This document shows positions 34,317 to 47,245 of a stretch of DNA of 64,000 nucleotides, piece after piece. Source of the DNA: Scenedesmus sp. ARA3 (lineage: Eukaryota > Chlorophyta > Chlorophyceae > Sphaeropleales > Scenedesmaceae); NCBI GenBank assembly GCA_004335835.1, contig RWJK01001876.1, positions 1 through 64,000 of the forward strand, written 5' to 3'. Below the pieces are notes generated by a model. It was not told the origin of the DNA. It saw nothing but the letters and a program-made list of their open reading frames with translations, and made no database searches. The translations under genes were made by a program, and so were the position numbers. Numbering within the stretch: position 1 is the stretch's first letter; each line of letters opens with the position of its first letter.

Positions 34317-35916
34317 GGGCTGGTGCTGCTGTTGCGTCTGGCACTTGCTGGTGCACTGGCTGCCCTGGCATCATCAAAGATGGTGCTGAGCTCGCCTCTG
34401 CGGCTGCGCGCAGTTACTGCAGGCAACAGAAGCAGCCGTAGCAGCAGCAAGACACAGGCAGGCATGTTGGCACACGGATTTTGAATCCGGCTACATGTGC
34501 TGCAACAGAACTGCTGCCCAATCCCAAGCTGCAGCCTGCTACAGCTTAACCTTCTACCGGGGAGCAGATTTGCATCATTTAAAGCTTAGCGATCATAGCG
34601 CCTAATGCTGCGCAGCCGATCTTAACTTGTTTTTATACCTTTTAAGTATACACAGACGTAAGCAGGGCACTTGCCGACGCATATTCAGCTCTCCCCACCA
34701 CAAGCACAAGCAGCAGCGCTGCACTCCTGTTGCGGCTGTGGCAGCCATGCACCCGCTGTACATGCGCACTACACACAGGAGACCAGCCCATCACTGCCGC
34801 ACCGCACCTGCATAGCTGTCCCCGCGCACCACCAGCAGCGCTCCTGCTGCGCCCGCTGGGCCTGCCGCTGCCGCTGCTGCGCCTGCCCCTGCAGGCGCCA
34901 CCAGCAGGTCGCCGCTGTCGTTCAGGAAGGCTGCTGCAGCCAGCGGGGTGCCCAGGTAGATGGATGCACGCAGGCGCCTGTCCAGCCCAAACAGCTGCAG
35001 CCAGGGAGAGGAGCGGCAGTGGCACAGGCGGCAGGCAAAGGCCAGCAGTCGGTGTCGGTATCAAGGCCCTGTGCCAGAGAATGCAGTTGTGATCAAGCAG
35101 GCACCTGTAGAGCAAGGTGCAGCCAAGGCTTCATGTGCAGCAGATGCTTGCAAGGAACCAACTGTGTCCTGACAGCCTAGGCGAGGTGTGGCAGTGAGGC
35201 AGTGAGACGCTGGCCGTGGTGACAGCCGCATCAAAGCAGGAGAAGAGCACCAAGCTGATCAGCTAGCGCAGCGCACCAACAACATGCATGCCTGCAGCTG
35301 GGCAGCAGCGCGCCAGCCTCACCTTGACATAACCGTCCCTGGAGCACGTCACAAAGTGCTGCAGGTATGAGTTGCCGCTGATGCAGGTGACAGGGCCATC
35401 ATGGTCGCCACTGCTGCCGCTGCTGCCGCTCCCGTTGCTGCCACCATGGCTGCTGGCAGCAGCAGCAGTCTGTGGTGCGGCTGCAGCTGACACGCTCCTG
35501 CCAGTGTCCAGGCTCAGCATGTGGCAGCGGCCACAGGAGCTGCCCAGCAGCAGCACGCCATCCATGATGTGCCCACACAGCAGCTGCAGCAGCCAGCGCA
35601 GCAGCAGCAACAGCAGCAGCAGCAGCAGCATCATGACAGACAGTGCCACAGAAGATATGGACGCACTCACGCCAGCAGCGCTTGATAATCTGCACCCTTG
35701 CCACTCAGGCTGCTCTATGCGTCAAACATAGCAGCCTGACCAACCCCGTCGCCAGCATGCTGCCGCATTCGCACCTGGTGTGACGCCTCCAGCTCTGCGA
35801 TGCATGTGAGGCTGGCCAGGTCCCACAGCCGCACCACACTGCCGCCAGCCACCACCATACGGTTGCGCGCCGCATCTAGCAACAGCAGACTGACAGGCAG
35901 CAACCTGGAAGTCATC

Positions 35917-35949
<33 letters not shown>

Positions 35950-36822
35950 CGTGGTCCATCAATCAGCGGTTGCAACAGCAGGGTGCAACACAAGCACTAC
36001 TACTATCCAGCAGGGCAACAAGCAATGCACTCATCCGCATCCACAGCTCCTCAACAGCAGCAGCACAAACAGCATCCACCTTGCACCCAGCCAGGCGACT
36101 CACTTGAGCACTGGCACGCGCAGCACCAGCAGCCCCTGGCGTGACGCGTCACACACCAACACCTCGCCCTTGGCTGTGCCAATGAACAGGTGGTCCTCGG
36201 TCACGCCACGAGCCATCACTTCTGCTGCTGCTGCTGCTGGTGCTGCTGTGTCTTCGCCAGCTGCTTGCGGATCAGCTCCTTTTGCTGCTGCTGGTGCTGC
36301 CTCTCTGACTGATAGCCCCAGGCTGCGTGCTGCTGCTGCGTCCATGCTGGCGCCCTGCATGAAGGCCATGCTGCAGCAGCGCTCGCGCTCCAGGTGCGTC
36401 CACGCCTCCTGCAGCAGCAGCAGCAGCAGCAGCAGCGGCAGCAGCAGGGGCAGCATCAACATGCTGCAGCATCGGCGATCAAGCATAAATGCAAACATAT
36501 CCTGCAAGAAACTGTCATAACAGTTCACACTGTACACCAGGCGGAAACCATAAAATACAACAGCAAGCTCATGCTCCCATGCAGTGCATGCTGCAGCTGT
36601 CAGCGCTTTCTGCCACATAAACCCACGCCACACCTGCAGCACTGGCGGCCGTGTGAGGTGCAGCTCCCACACATGCACGTGCCCGTTGCTCAGCAGCGCA
36701 AACAGGCGCCCCCCTGCGAGGTCCGCTGCCGCCTTCAGCAGGCCGGCGCTGGACAGCTGCGGCACTGTAGTGAGCGCTGACCTGTCAGAGCAGGTGCTGC
36801 TGGCATCAAGCTGTGTCATTGA

Positions 36823-36853
<31 letters not shown>

Positions 36854-38583
36854 CGATCAAGGGGTTGTACAGTAGTATCCTTGCTAGCACCATAATTGTC
36901 AGGCATCTACCTGCGTCGAGGCCATTAAGAGCCAAAGCGCACAGCAACTGACCACTGCGCCAAGCCCAGCCATGCCAAGCCGCCAATCAGCTGGTGTGCA
37001 CTGCAGCCTCATAATATTCAAAGCGCGGGGTTGGCTGGCGCCTCACCAAGCGTATGCTGCTGTCGCTGAAGGTGGCCATCAGCAGGCCGTGCCCTGCTGG
37101 CTCCAGCGAGGTGAGGGCGCAGCTGGCGCTCATCCAGGGCTGCGCGGCCTGGCGCAGCTTGAAGAACTTCACCTGCAGGGCGATGATGCACATAGGACAT
37201 GCGGTGTGGGCATGAAAAGACTGCGCAGCCATGCCCAGGATTCGCACACCATAACAATGAGTGTGCAGTCATGACAAATACGGAACGCGCGAAGGACAAG
37301 AGGGTGCACAGAGAGGCTGCGAGATAGATGCAGACGCAAAGCTGACGACGCGCCATCCCACGATGTATGAGAAGCCGCATGCGGTTAGTGCTTTGCCCAC
37401 CGTGTGCTCACCATGTTGCCCGCCAGGCACAGGAAGTGGTCTGGCTTGTAGAACTGGATGCTGCCCACCGCCTCAGGCAGCTTCATCCTGCGGCATGCAG
37501 CAACAAGAGGCGTTGCAGAAAGCACATGAGCAGGTGCGCAAACAGCAAGAGCACCTGGCAGCTATAGAGCATGCGTTGAATGCAGGCTGCTTGATGTACT
37601 GCACAATCCGCAAGTTGCAGAGCCACAGAAGCAGTTGCAGGACTGCAGGACCGCAGTGCGCATGCTGCCCGCACCTGAACAGCTGCTGCCAGCTGTCTGT
37701 GCTCCACGCCACCACAAAACCATCTAGTGACGCAGACAGCAGCCAGGGCCGCCCAGCTGCGGGCGCCACGCAGTGCGCGCCAGCAGCAAAGCACCCCAGC
37801 GAGCATAGCCTGTCCAGCCGCCCGCCCTGCTGCAGCTGCCACACCTGCAGGGACAGCAGCCGTGCCAGCCAACCAATCACAGCCCAACCACCAATAGGCC
37901 GGAATGAACATGCAGCACAGGCACGTAGCTACATGCAATTTACTAGAAGTTGCAAAAACTGCAGCCTGTGCAGCTACAGTCGCGCATTTACAGCTGCAGG
38001 CCTGCAACAGTGCCGTTGCGGCGTAGAACACACGCAGCTGCTGCGCACCGCGATGGTCGGCTCCCGCGCTGCCGTGACCAGCTGCTGCTGGCCTGCCAGG
38101 AAGGCCATGCTGACCAGCGGCTGCTGCGCCAGGCCCCGCCAGCTGTACAGCCGTGCCCCGCTGGCAGCATCATAGCCGTACACGTCTGCCTGCAGGCAGC
38201 AGAGCATGGCGGTAGACAAACCGGCAGCAGGCAGCGCAGCGCGGTTACCGCCAGCCACTCCACAGCAGTGTGTGGCTGCAAGCAGCAGCTGCTGCTGTCA
38301 GTACTCATGCTGCCCTCATCACCTTGCTGACTAAAACGCTTGGGTGGCCGCCTTGCGCCACTACAACATGCTGCAGCAGCTGTGTCTGTGGTCAGCACAC
38401 ACTCTGCTGACCCACCGTCTGGCCTGCAGGCCCCTGCGCGACACCGCACCTGAAACATGACCAGCAGCAGCTGCTGCTGCGCCAGCAGCTGCATGTCGCT
38501 GACCCAGCTGATGTCACCCGCATCCGGCACTGCCATGTCTGCAGCAGTCAGCTTGGTCTTCAGCCCAGGCACCCTGCAGGCCA

Positions 38584-38615
<32 letters not shown>

Positions 38616-40131
38616 ACAACAGCAGCAGCAGCAGTACATGTTTAATGTTCTGCTTGATCTACTACCGCAACTGCAACACCTGCTGCTACCGCAGGGCAGG
38701 TCTGGTGTCTGGGCGAGCCTGCAGCTACATGTGATGTGCTGCTGCCTGACAATGGCTGATGCACGTACATCAGCTGCTGCTAGCAAGGCCCGTATACGCC
38801 ACCAGCAGCCGCTGCTTGCCACCCACTGGTATGTCAGCAGCTCCTGCGCCTGCTGAAACCTGCCATAGCACCAAGGCACCACCTCTCCTGCAGGACAAAT
38901 TGCAGCTGCTGTGTTTCAACGTACTGAGATGCTACGCACCATACACTGCACTCCCACCAAAGACAGCTGTTGTGCTGCTCCCAACTGCTGTGCATCACAG
39001 GCGGCATGTGCATGCACAGCTAGCATTGCTGCTGACATTGCTGTGGCAGTGGACGAGTATGCAGTGCTGCTGGCGCACCTGCGGCACTGAGCCAGGGCCT
39101 GTCGCTTGCAGGAAGCGCCTTCTCGTGTGCATAGCCCTCACAGTCTGCCTTGCTGCCCCACAGCTTCACTCCTGCTGCGCCTGCTGTGATGATGGTGTCA
39201 TTGTGGCTGCAGTGGCAGCGTGCAGCAGCAGCATGAACGCAGTATCTCTGAGATCACGCGACCGCAAGAGCTGCATCAGCATTGCAGTTCATCATGTGGA
39301 ATCGTGGTGCTGTCAGTGCTTCCTGCTCCAACGTGCCCTGCATCGGGTTGCTGCAATACAATCATACATGAAACAAGTGCTGGTAAAGGCAACTCAGACA
39401 AAACGAAAGCAGTGCTGTTGCTGTGTGTTGCAGGCCGCCCCTCAGGCGCCGCAGCCAGCAGCACACCTGTTGTACAGCAGCGCTGTCACAACGCCACACG
39501 TCCAGGTCATGCTGCTGCGCAGCCGCAGCCTCTCCATCGCATACACCTTCAAGCTGCAGTCCAGGCATGCTGCAAGGATGACGCCGCTGGCAGCACCGAG
39601 TCCAGTTGGCACTGCATGGCACACTGCTGACACAAAGTTGGGCCGCTGCAGCGCCTTTGTGTGCTGCACCTCGATGTGGTCAGGGTCGAGTGGGGGCCTG
39701 CTGAAGACATGCAGCGCACTCTGGTCCAGTGAGAGGAAGGTGGGGTGGCCCCTGCCACAGGTGGAGATGCTCTTTATGCGGTTGCCTTGCTGGTAGGTGA
39801 TGTCCTGCAAGTTGGCGGGACAGCAGCAGCATGAACAGCAGGCAGTATGCTAGCAGTGGCAGAAAGACTGCAAGCTAGCAGGAGTCTGGTAACTCCAGTG
39901 ATAGACGGTGTACTGCTGCACAGTGCTATGTATCTGGAGAACAAAGACGGTGCTTTGACAGTGTTGCCAGTTGAACCAGCGGGCGCAGCTGCTGTGTCAA
40001 TCAACAGAGGGCCCAGGCGTCGAAGGAGTGCAACACATGCAGATAAACGGACTGTTGCTTATTATACCAACACTCACCTCATTGAAACCAGGTGGCAAAA
40101 CGTCCCCGTGCTTGTTCCTGGGTGTTCTCAT
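32321..40131 (-). CDS. WD40-repeat protein with long low-complexity C-terminal tail
   Basis: Exons (high to low): 40131-40078 (start MRTPRNKHGDV), 39804-39467, 39206-39079, one unresolved between about 38887 and 38680, 38573-38450, 38189-38049, 37844-37675, 37487-37412, 37172-37047, 36906-36634, 36408-36104, 35904-35775, 35583-35323, 34994-34808, 34416-32321. All other junctions close in phase. WD-like strands recur: TIITAGAGGVKLW, LLSASLDGFVVAW, FALLSNGHVHVWE, VAGGSVVRLWD, HFVTCSRDGYVKV. These imply one or two beta-propellers, i.e. a scaffold. The last exon adds about 700 residues rich in Ser, Ala and Gln with a KKQKKKKKKGKGRK block. If the donor at 34807 is not used, the protein ends at TGA 34791 and 34465-32321 would be a separate gene; phase agreement favours joining. 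A ciliary WD40 scaffold is conceivable but unproven. Confidence 0.82.
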
Positions 40132-40714
40132 GCTGCTGCTCCTGCTGCTCACTGCTGAACTTGCCTGTGGTGCAGCGAGCTACCTGAGACACGACTACAT
40201 GTGCCACAAATCGCAGATGAATTTGTGATGGATGTAATACCACTGCTGCTGCGCATTGAGCCCGCCCCTCAAGGGCTGTGGGGAAGACTTCGTCAGGCAC
40301 CAGTACTGGTCAAGCAAGGTGGTATACTGTCAAGTGGACAGCAGTGGCACTGCACCGTGATACACCCATCCATCGTTTCTTTCACAGTGCGATGAACAAG
40401 TTAGAGAACGGTGATCCACCAACGAAATTAATCGAGGACAGTCGTGTCGCATGTGCAAGATATGCCTTATGCGCCTAAGAGCTATGTACACGCGAATTAA
40501 ACTCCGTTTTCCAGCAAAGCTTAACCGTGCTTACATCAGTGAGGAACCCTACGTGCACATGTGGGGGCGCTGTCATCTGTTGCATGGCTGACACTGTCAT
40601 AGGCTTTCAAGCGCCGGTTGCCAGCAAGGGTCCTTGCGGTCTGATTCAAGCACAAGGTGGTTGCTAGGAATTATATGGCTGGATCACACGAAGCTAAGTC
40701 TAGCTTGAGTCAAA
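40132..40714. other. Spacer between two minus-strand genes
   Basis: 583 bp containing the presumed promoter of the WD40 gene (right of 40131) and the 3' UTR of the Gln/Pro-rich gene. No gene is seen. Confidence 0.6.
40531..40535 (-). terminator. Possible TGTAA polyadenylation signal of the Gln/Pro-rich gene
   Basis: Reads TGTAA on the minus strand about 180 bases after the stop codon at 40715. Confidence 0.45.
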
Positions 40715-43700
40715 TCAATCGCTCGCAGGTGACTGGCGGGTGACCTGCTGGCCAAGTTGCTCCTGCAGCACTTGCGTGCTGCTAGCAGCAGATTTCACCT
40801 GCACCAGCTCCACCAGTCTGCTGTTCTTACAAGTCTGAGTATTTATGTGTTACACAATGGGAACAGCCCGCACTCCAGCCAATATCAGGCTCATTGGGCA
40901 ACCACCTAATCCATCAGCCATCAACCTTCCATCATCTGAACAAGCCCTTGTCCTCAACCCTCCCCAAACCAAGCCGGCATAGCTTTTCCAGACGCCAGCA
41001 GCACAGTCCCAACATTCTGCGCGCTGCGCTTGTAGTCATCACGTGCACTGCACAGCAGCGCCGCACCACTGCTGGTGTTCACCAGCACTCCAATCCGCAC
41101 AAAGCTATGCAAAGCTGGCACTGGCAGCTGCACCCTCAGCATACCAGGTTATTTAACAACGCCTCATCCCTGCCCGCAGCCAGCCGGCAACACCTTCGCC
41201 CATTCCAGCAGCTCTGCCGCCACATGCTGCACGCTGCGCATGTAGTCGTCACCAAGCTTGGGGCACACGCAGCGCAGGTAGCGCTGCATCTGCAGCACGC
41301 CTGCCGCATCCTGCGGGCGCAGCACCTCAAAGGCGATCTTGATGCAGGGCTGCAGGTTGGCCACCCAGTGCATCCAGCCGGCCTGCAGCAAGCAGGGTTT
41401 GCAGCGTTGCAGAGGCAGGGTTTTGAAACAAAAAATAAACTTGAAGCGCACCACGTGCTTGACATGAGGTTCGAAGAGTGCACTGAACCTGCATGCTGTC
41501 GAATCCAACCATATATGCAGCAGGATACAAGACAGGCAAGAGTTGCAAGGGCCAGGCCCTAGCCACTGCAGAAGAACCAAGAATTGCATCTTATCTAAGC
41601 AGGCACGGAGCAAGTGGAGTAAGAGCCTGTACGGCGGCCTGTACGGCTGTACGGCTGCTGTGCCCTGCCCAGTGTAAAGAATGTTGTGCGCCCTGGCAAA
41701 ACAACCATTGTAACACGTCACGGCCCAAATCGAACAAGGCAGCGCAACAGCATGTGCTGGCAGCTGCTGCAGTACGCTGTCACAAATCACCCACATCAAA
41801 ACTGACCGCACCCAGGACGCTGGCACTGCCACCCACCTTTACGCTCACTCCCTCTCCAGCAAACTGATCCAGCAGCACAGCATGCTGACTGCCCATAAAG
41901 TTAGCCACCTCCAGCATAGCATCAGCAGGCAGCCGCCACCCCCCTAGCAGCAGCTCCAGCTGCTTTTCTTCCTGCGCAGTCAAACGGTCAACAGGCGGCG
42001 CCCGGCGCTGCTGCTTTGCCGCCTCCTGCAAGCGCTGCTGCAGCTGCCACGCTGACAGCACTGCCTGGGCATCCTGTACCGCCTGCTGCGCTGCTTTGAG
42101 CTCCACTACTGCTGCTGCTGCCCGGCGCTTGCTTGCATACTGCGCTGCAGCGCTGACTCGCGCCCTGTCCAAGTCCTGCTCACATTTCTTGGCATGCAAC
42201 TGCCGCTGCCGCTGATCATCCAGCAGCCACAGCAGCAGCCGCAGATGCGGCACGCATGCAAAGACAGCAGGGCTAATGAACAGCCAGCGCGCAAGTGCTA
42301 GCTGCTGCAGCTGCTGCAGCTGCTGCGGCGTGGTGCTGTCGTCTGCAAGCGCAAACGCATACGTAACAGCAGCAGCCGGGTCGATGTGACCAGGTGTGCT
42401 CGAGCCTGGCAGCATTCCAACCAGCAGCAGTGACGGCTCAACGATCTTGTTACATAACAAACTGTCACAGCTAGCGCCTGCACTGAACCTCAGGCGCAGC
42501 GCTGTGGCCAGCACATTCAGCGCAGCAGCGCGCGATGTGTCGCCATCTGCCTGCGCATATGCCGCTTGCTGCCGCAGCTGCTGCTCATGCCGCGCAGCAG
42601 CGGCTCCTGCCACACTTGTGCTGCAGCTGGGCAAGAAACTGCTGCTGCTGCCACCTGCACTGCCAGACTGCTGCTGCTGCAGCTGCACTGCAGCCGGCTG
42701 TAGCAGCCGAGCTGCCTCCCGCTCTGCTGCAAACACACCCACTGGCTGGTCCAGCCCATCCTGCAAACTGCACTGAAAGTATGGCAGCGGCTGCCTGTCC
42801 CTACGCTGCAGCTCAGCCATCACTACTGCTGCTAGCTGCTGAGGGCTGTGCGGTTGGCTGCCTGTGTATCCCAGCTTATTGCGCAGCCCTTGATACACAT
42901 GGTCCGGCAGCAGCTCTGCCAGCAGTGCTGCTAGCTCACTGTGTGAGAATGATAGCTTGCTGCCGCCTGGCTGGCCCTCGGCTGCATCGAGGAACACCTT
43001 GCTGGCCAGCTTGTTTGGCTGGTGCTGTATGTACAGGTGGTAGATGTGTGGCAGCACAGCACAAGAAGATGGAGCGGCAAGAATGTTAACTGTAACGGAG
43101 TGCTTAGCACAGAGCATTTGAGCATCTGCAGCAGTGAATCCGGCAGTGGGGTGCCATGGCATCTGCAAAACCTGAAGCAGCAACGACTGCTTTGTGTAGC
43201 ATCACAAACTGCTGTGTTGCGCCTGCTGGGTCATTTCAACACAACATGATGGTGTGCACTATCCCAGGCATGTGCCGCCTCCTCGCCCTTCATCTGCAGT
43301 GCGCCACGAACAACCCCACCTGCTTACAGGACAAGCCACAGCTAGCAGAAAATCCATGGCACTCCCACACCAACAGCAGCACGCTATTACACCATACACA
43401 CCACACGCGCCCGCTGCCAGAGCTGCTTGTAAGATGGCGGCCGCCGCACTGGCAGCAGCTGGAGGGCCGGCCGAAGCCACGTGCAACATGATGGTGTGCA
43501 CTACCCCAGGCATGTGCTTCCTCGCCCTTCACCTGCAGCGCGCCACCAACTACCCCATCTGCTTCCAGGACAAAAAAACACAGCTCCAATGATGCCACGC
43601 CACTTCCAAACCAACCAACAGCAGCAGGCTATTACACCATACACACCACACGCGCCTGCTGCCAGAGCTCCTTGTAAGCAGGTGGCCGCCGCACTGGCAG

Positions 43701-45612
43701 CAGCTGCAGGGCCGGCCGAAGCCACGTGCAACATGATGGTGTGCACTGTCCCAGGCTTGTGCCGCTTCCTCAGGCTTCATCGACAGCGTGCCCCCAACCA
43801 CCCCATCTGCTTGCAGGACAAGCTGCAACTAGAAAAATACCACGGCACTTCCACACCAACAGCAGCACGCTGAAACCATGATGCACCACACCACACGTAC
43901 CTGCTGCCAGAGATCCCTGTAAGCAGGCGACCGCCGCACAGGCAGCGCCGCCACCAGCTGCTCCAGCAGCAGCAGCTGCGGCACCTCTAGCAGCCTCTCC
44001 TGCTGCGCCAGCAGTAGCCCACCAGCAGCCACACAAGAACGCACCTCTGCTTGCAGAGCAAACCACAGACGGATGATACCATCGCACTTTCACGCCAACA
44101 ACAGAATGCTATGGGGCCAACTAACATACTACACGCACCTGCTGCCAGAGCTCCTTGTAAGCTGGTGGCCGCCGCACAGGCAGCGCCGCCACCAGCTGCT
44201 CCAGCAGCAGCAGCTGCGGCACCTCCAGCAGCCTCTCCTTCTGAGCCAGCAGCAGCCTGGCCCTCAAGCAAGCCCCCACACTGGCATGCCTGCTAGATGG
44301 CAGGGCAAAGCCGCATGCCTCTGGGGGTGCTGCTGCTGCTGCACCGGATGCTTTGAGGTAGCAGGTGCTGCACAGGACCAGGCGCTGCGTGCCCTGGGAT
44401 AGGTCGGGTGTCTTTGCGCTGCTGCTGCTGCTGCTGCTGCTGAGGTGGGATGAGAGCCCTACTTGTGGCTCCTGCAAGCAGCAAATAGCAGACCAACAGC
44501 AGGGCAGGCGTTTGAGCTGGCGGGTCTTCAGGTGGTCCACACACCTTAGATGGTGCAAGAGCCCTTGCTTGAGAGTCACCATGCAGTACAAGCAACCCAC
44601 CATACCACACAACAGGAGCTACACTGGCCGTTGCTGCAGACTCACCAAGCGGTTCAAGCCACTGGCTGTGCTGCACATCCATGCAGTACAGACGCTTTGG
44701 CTGTGTGCAGTACACTTCTTAATGAGACAGTCGACCTGGCAGTACATATCAGCCCAGGCAGTACAAGCACTCCTGCTGCTGCCTCACCAGGCGGCGGTAC
44801 ATAGCAACCAGTAGTGCAACCTCCCTCGCTGCACACTACCGGGCGATTCAAGCAACTTGGCAGTGCATCTTCACCCAGGCAGTACAAGCACTCCTGCTGC
44901 TGCCTCACCAGGCGGCGGAACAAACCAACCAGTAGTTCAACCTCCCTTGCTGCACACTACCAAACAGCCTAAGCAGTCTGGCAGAGCACGCACACATGCA
45001 CGCACGCACACACGCACGCACGCACGCACGCACGCACGCACACACTGGGCAGTACACGTAGCTGCTTTCAAACTTCCTGCTTCTGCCTCACCAGGCGGTA
45101 CGCCAGCAGGCTGAGCCGCTTCAAGGACTCCCCACCGATGCTGCAGGCTACTAGGCAATCCAAAAAGTCTGGCAGTACACATGCACACCCACACCCAGGC
45201 AGTACAAGCACCCCTGCTGCTGCCTCACCAGGCGGAGGTTCATATCAGCCAGCAGTGCAACCTCCCTCGCTGCACACCACCAAACAGTGCAAACAGTCTG
45301 GCAGTACACACGCATGCACGCACGCACGCATGCACGCACGCACACACGCATGCACGCATGCACGCACTGGGCGGTACACGTAGCTGTTTCAAATTTCCTG
45401 CTGCTGCCTCACCAGGCGGTACGCCAGCAGGCTGAGCCGCTTGAGGGACTCCCCACAGATGCTGCATGCACCCGTAGCCACAGTAGCCGGCAGCTCGTCT
45501 GCTGCCCGTATGCAAGCCAGAGCCTGCAGCAGCTCAGCCTTGCTGCCGGCTGCCAGGTGCACAGACAGCGCATCAACCAGCTGCAGTATGCGCTGCTGGT
45601 CTGACTCCGACA

Positions 45613-45646
<34 letters not shown>

Positions 45647-47213
45647 GGGTGATTGTAGATCCAGCGACCCTGGTGGTGGCAGATCAGACAGCCACAGGCC
45701 AACTGCTGCAGGCTGCTGCTGCTGCTGCTGCCGGCGTCCTTTGTGTAGCTGCTGCTGGCTGTCTCGCACAACTGAACGGCCCCTGGTCTGCGGCGATAAG
45801 CACATATGCAGAAATGGCATGCAGTGTGTGGTGGCCAATTTGCACATTGGTGACTGCACGGAGTTCGTATCAGCTGTGCACTTTGATTGCCTGTGATGAA
45901 GAGGCATAACAGTAAGCACAGCAGCAGCAATGGGGTGATGACTCATGACCTGCAGCTGCTGCATGTCACTTGCACGCAAAAGTGCGCACGACCAGTGCTA
46001 CTCACCACACGCTGCGTGCTCTCAGCTTCAGCTGCTGCCGCTGCAGCTGCAGCCAGCAGCTCGATGCCATCCATATGAGAAGCCAAGCCATCAGGAAGCT
46101 CTGCTGGTGCACCCTGCTCATCCTGCTCATCCTTATCAACAGGCAGCCCATCAGGCTGCCATGTTGGCTCATCCTGCTGCTCCTGTTGCTGTTGCTGTTG
46201 CTGCTCTTCCTGCTGCTCCTGTTGCTGCTGCTCCTGTTCCTGTGCCTGTTCCTGCTGCTGCTGCTGCTGCAGCATGGGCTGTTGTACCTGAGGCTGTTGC
46301 TGTTGCTGCTGCAGCATGGGCTGTTGTACCTGAGGCTGCTGCTCTTGCTGGTCCTGTGGCTGTTGCTGCTGTTGCTGCTGCAACATGGGCTGCTGTACCT
46401 GAGGCTGCTGCTGCTGCTGCTGTTGCTGCTGCAGCATGGGCTGTTGTACCTGAGGCTGCTGCTGCTGCTGCTGCAGCATGGGCTGTTGTACCTGAGGCTG
46501 CTGCTGCTGCTGCAGCATGGGCTGCTGTACCTGAGGCTGCTGCTGCTGCTGCTGCAGCAGCATGGGCTGTTGTACCTGAGGCTGCTGCTGCTGCTGCAGC
46601 ATGGGCTTGTGTACTTGAGGCTGCTGTTGTTGCTGGTCCTGTGGCTGTTGCTGCTTCAGCTGCTGCAGCATGGGCTGCTGTACCTGCGGTTGTTGCTGCT
46701 GTTGCTGCTGTTGCTGCTGCAGCATGTGCTGCTGCACCTGCGGCTGCTGCTGCTGTTCCTGTAGCTGCTGCTGCTGCTGCAGCATGGGCTGTTGCACCCG
46801 TGGTTGCTGCTGCTGCTGCTGCTGCTGTTGCTGCTGCAGCATGTGCTGCTGTACCTGAGGCTGCTGCTGTTCGTGTAGCTGTTGCTGCTGCAGCATGGGC
46901 TGTTGTGCTTGTGGTTGTTGCTGCACTCGTTGCTGCTGCTGTTGCTGCTCCTGTGGCTGCTGCGGCGGCGGCATGGGCGGCAGCACTTGCTGCTGCTGCT
47001 GCTCTTGCTGCTGTTGCTGCTCTTGTGACTGTGGCGGCGGCAGCATGCGCTGTTGTACTTGTGGTTGTGGTTGCTGCGGCGGCGGCGGCGGCGGCAGCAT
47101 GGGCTGCTGTGCTTGTGGTTGTTGCTGCAGCTGCAGCTGCAGCTGCTGCTGCTGCGGCATGGGCTGCAGTACTTGCTGTTGTTGCTGCAGCTGCGGCTGC
47201 AGCTGCTGCTGCA

Positions 47214-47245
<32 letters not shown>

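Noticed and set aside
32324..34465. Independent intronless secreted protein starting [19 protein letters not shown]
   Set aside because: The apparent signal peptide is the pyrimidine tract and CAG of an intron acceptor. Phase agreement with the WD40 exon ending at 34808 favours a last exon. Kept as an alternative.
38680..38887. Confident WD40 exon reading GALVLWQVSAGAGAADIP
   Set aside because: It looks WD-like, but the donor or acceptor needed in that frame is weak; a competing frame closes in phase but is not WD-like. Left unresolved.
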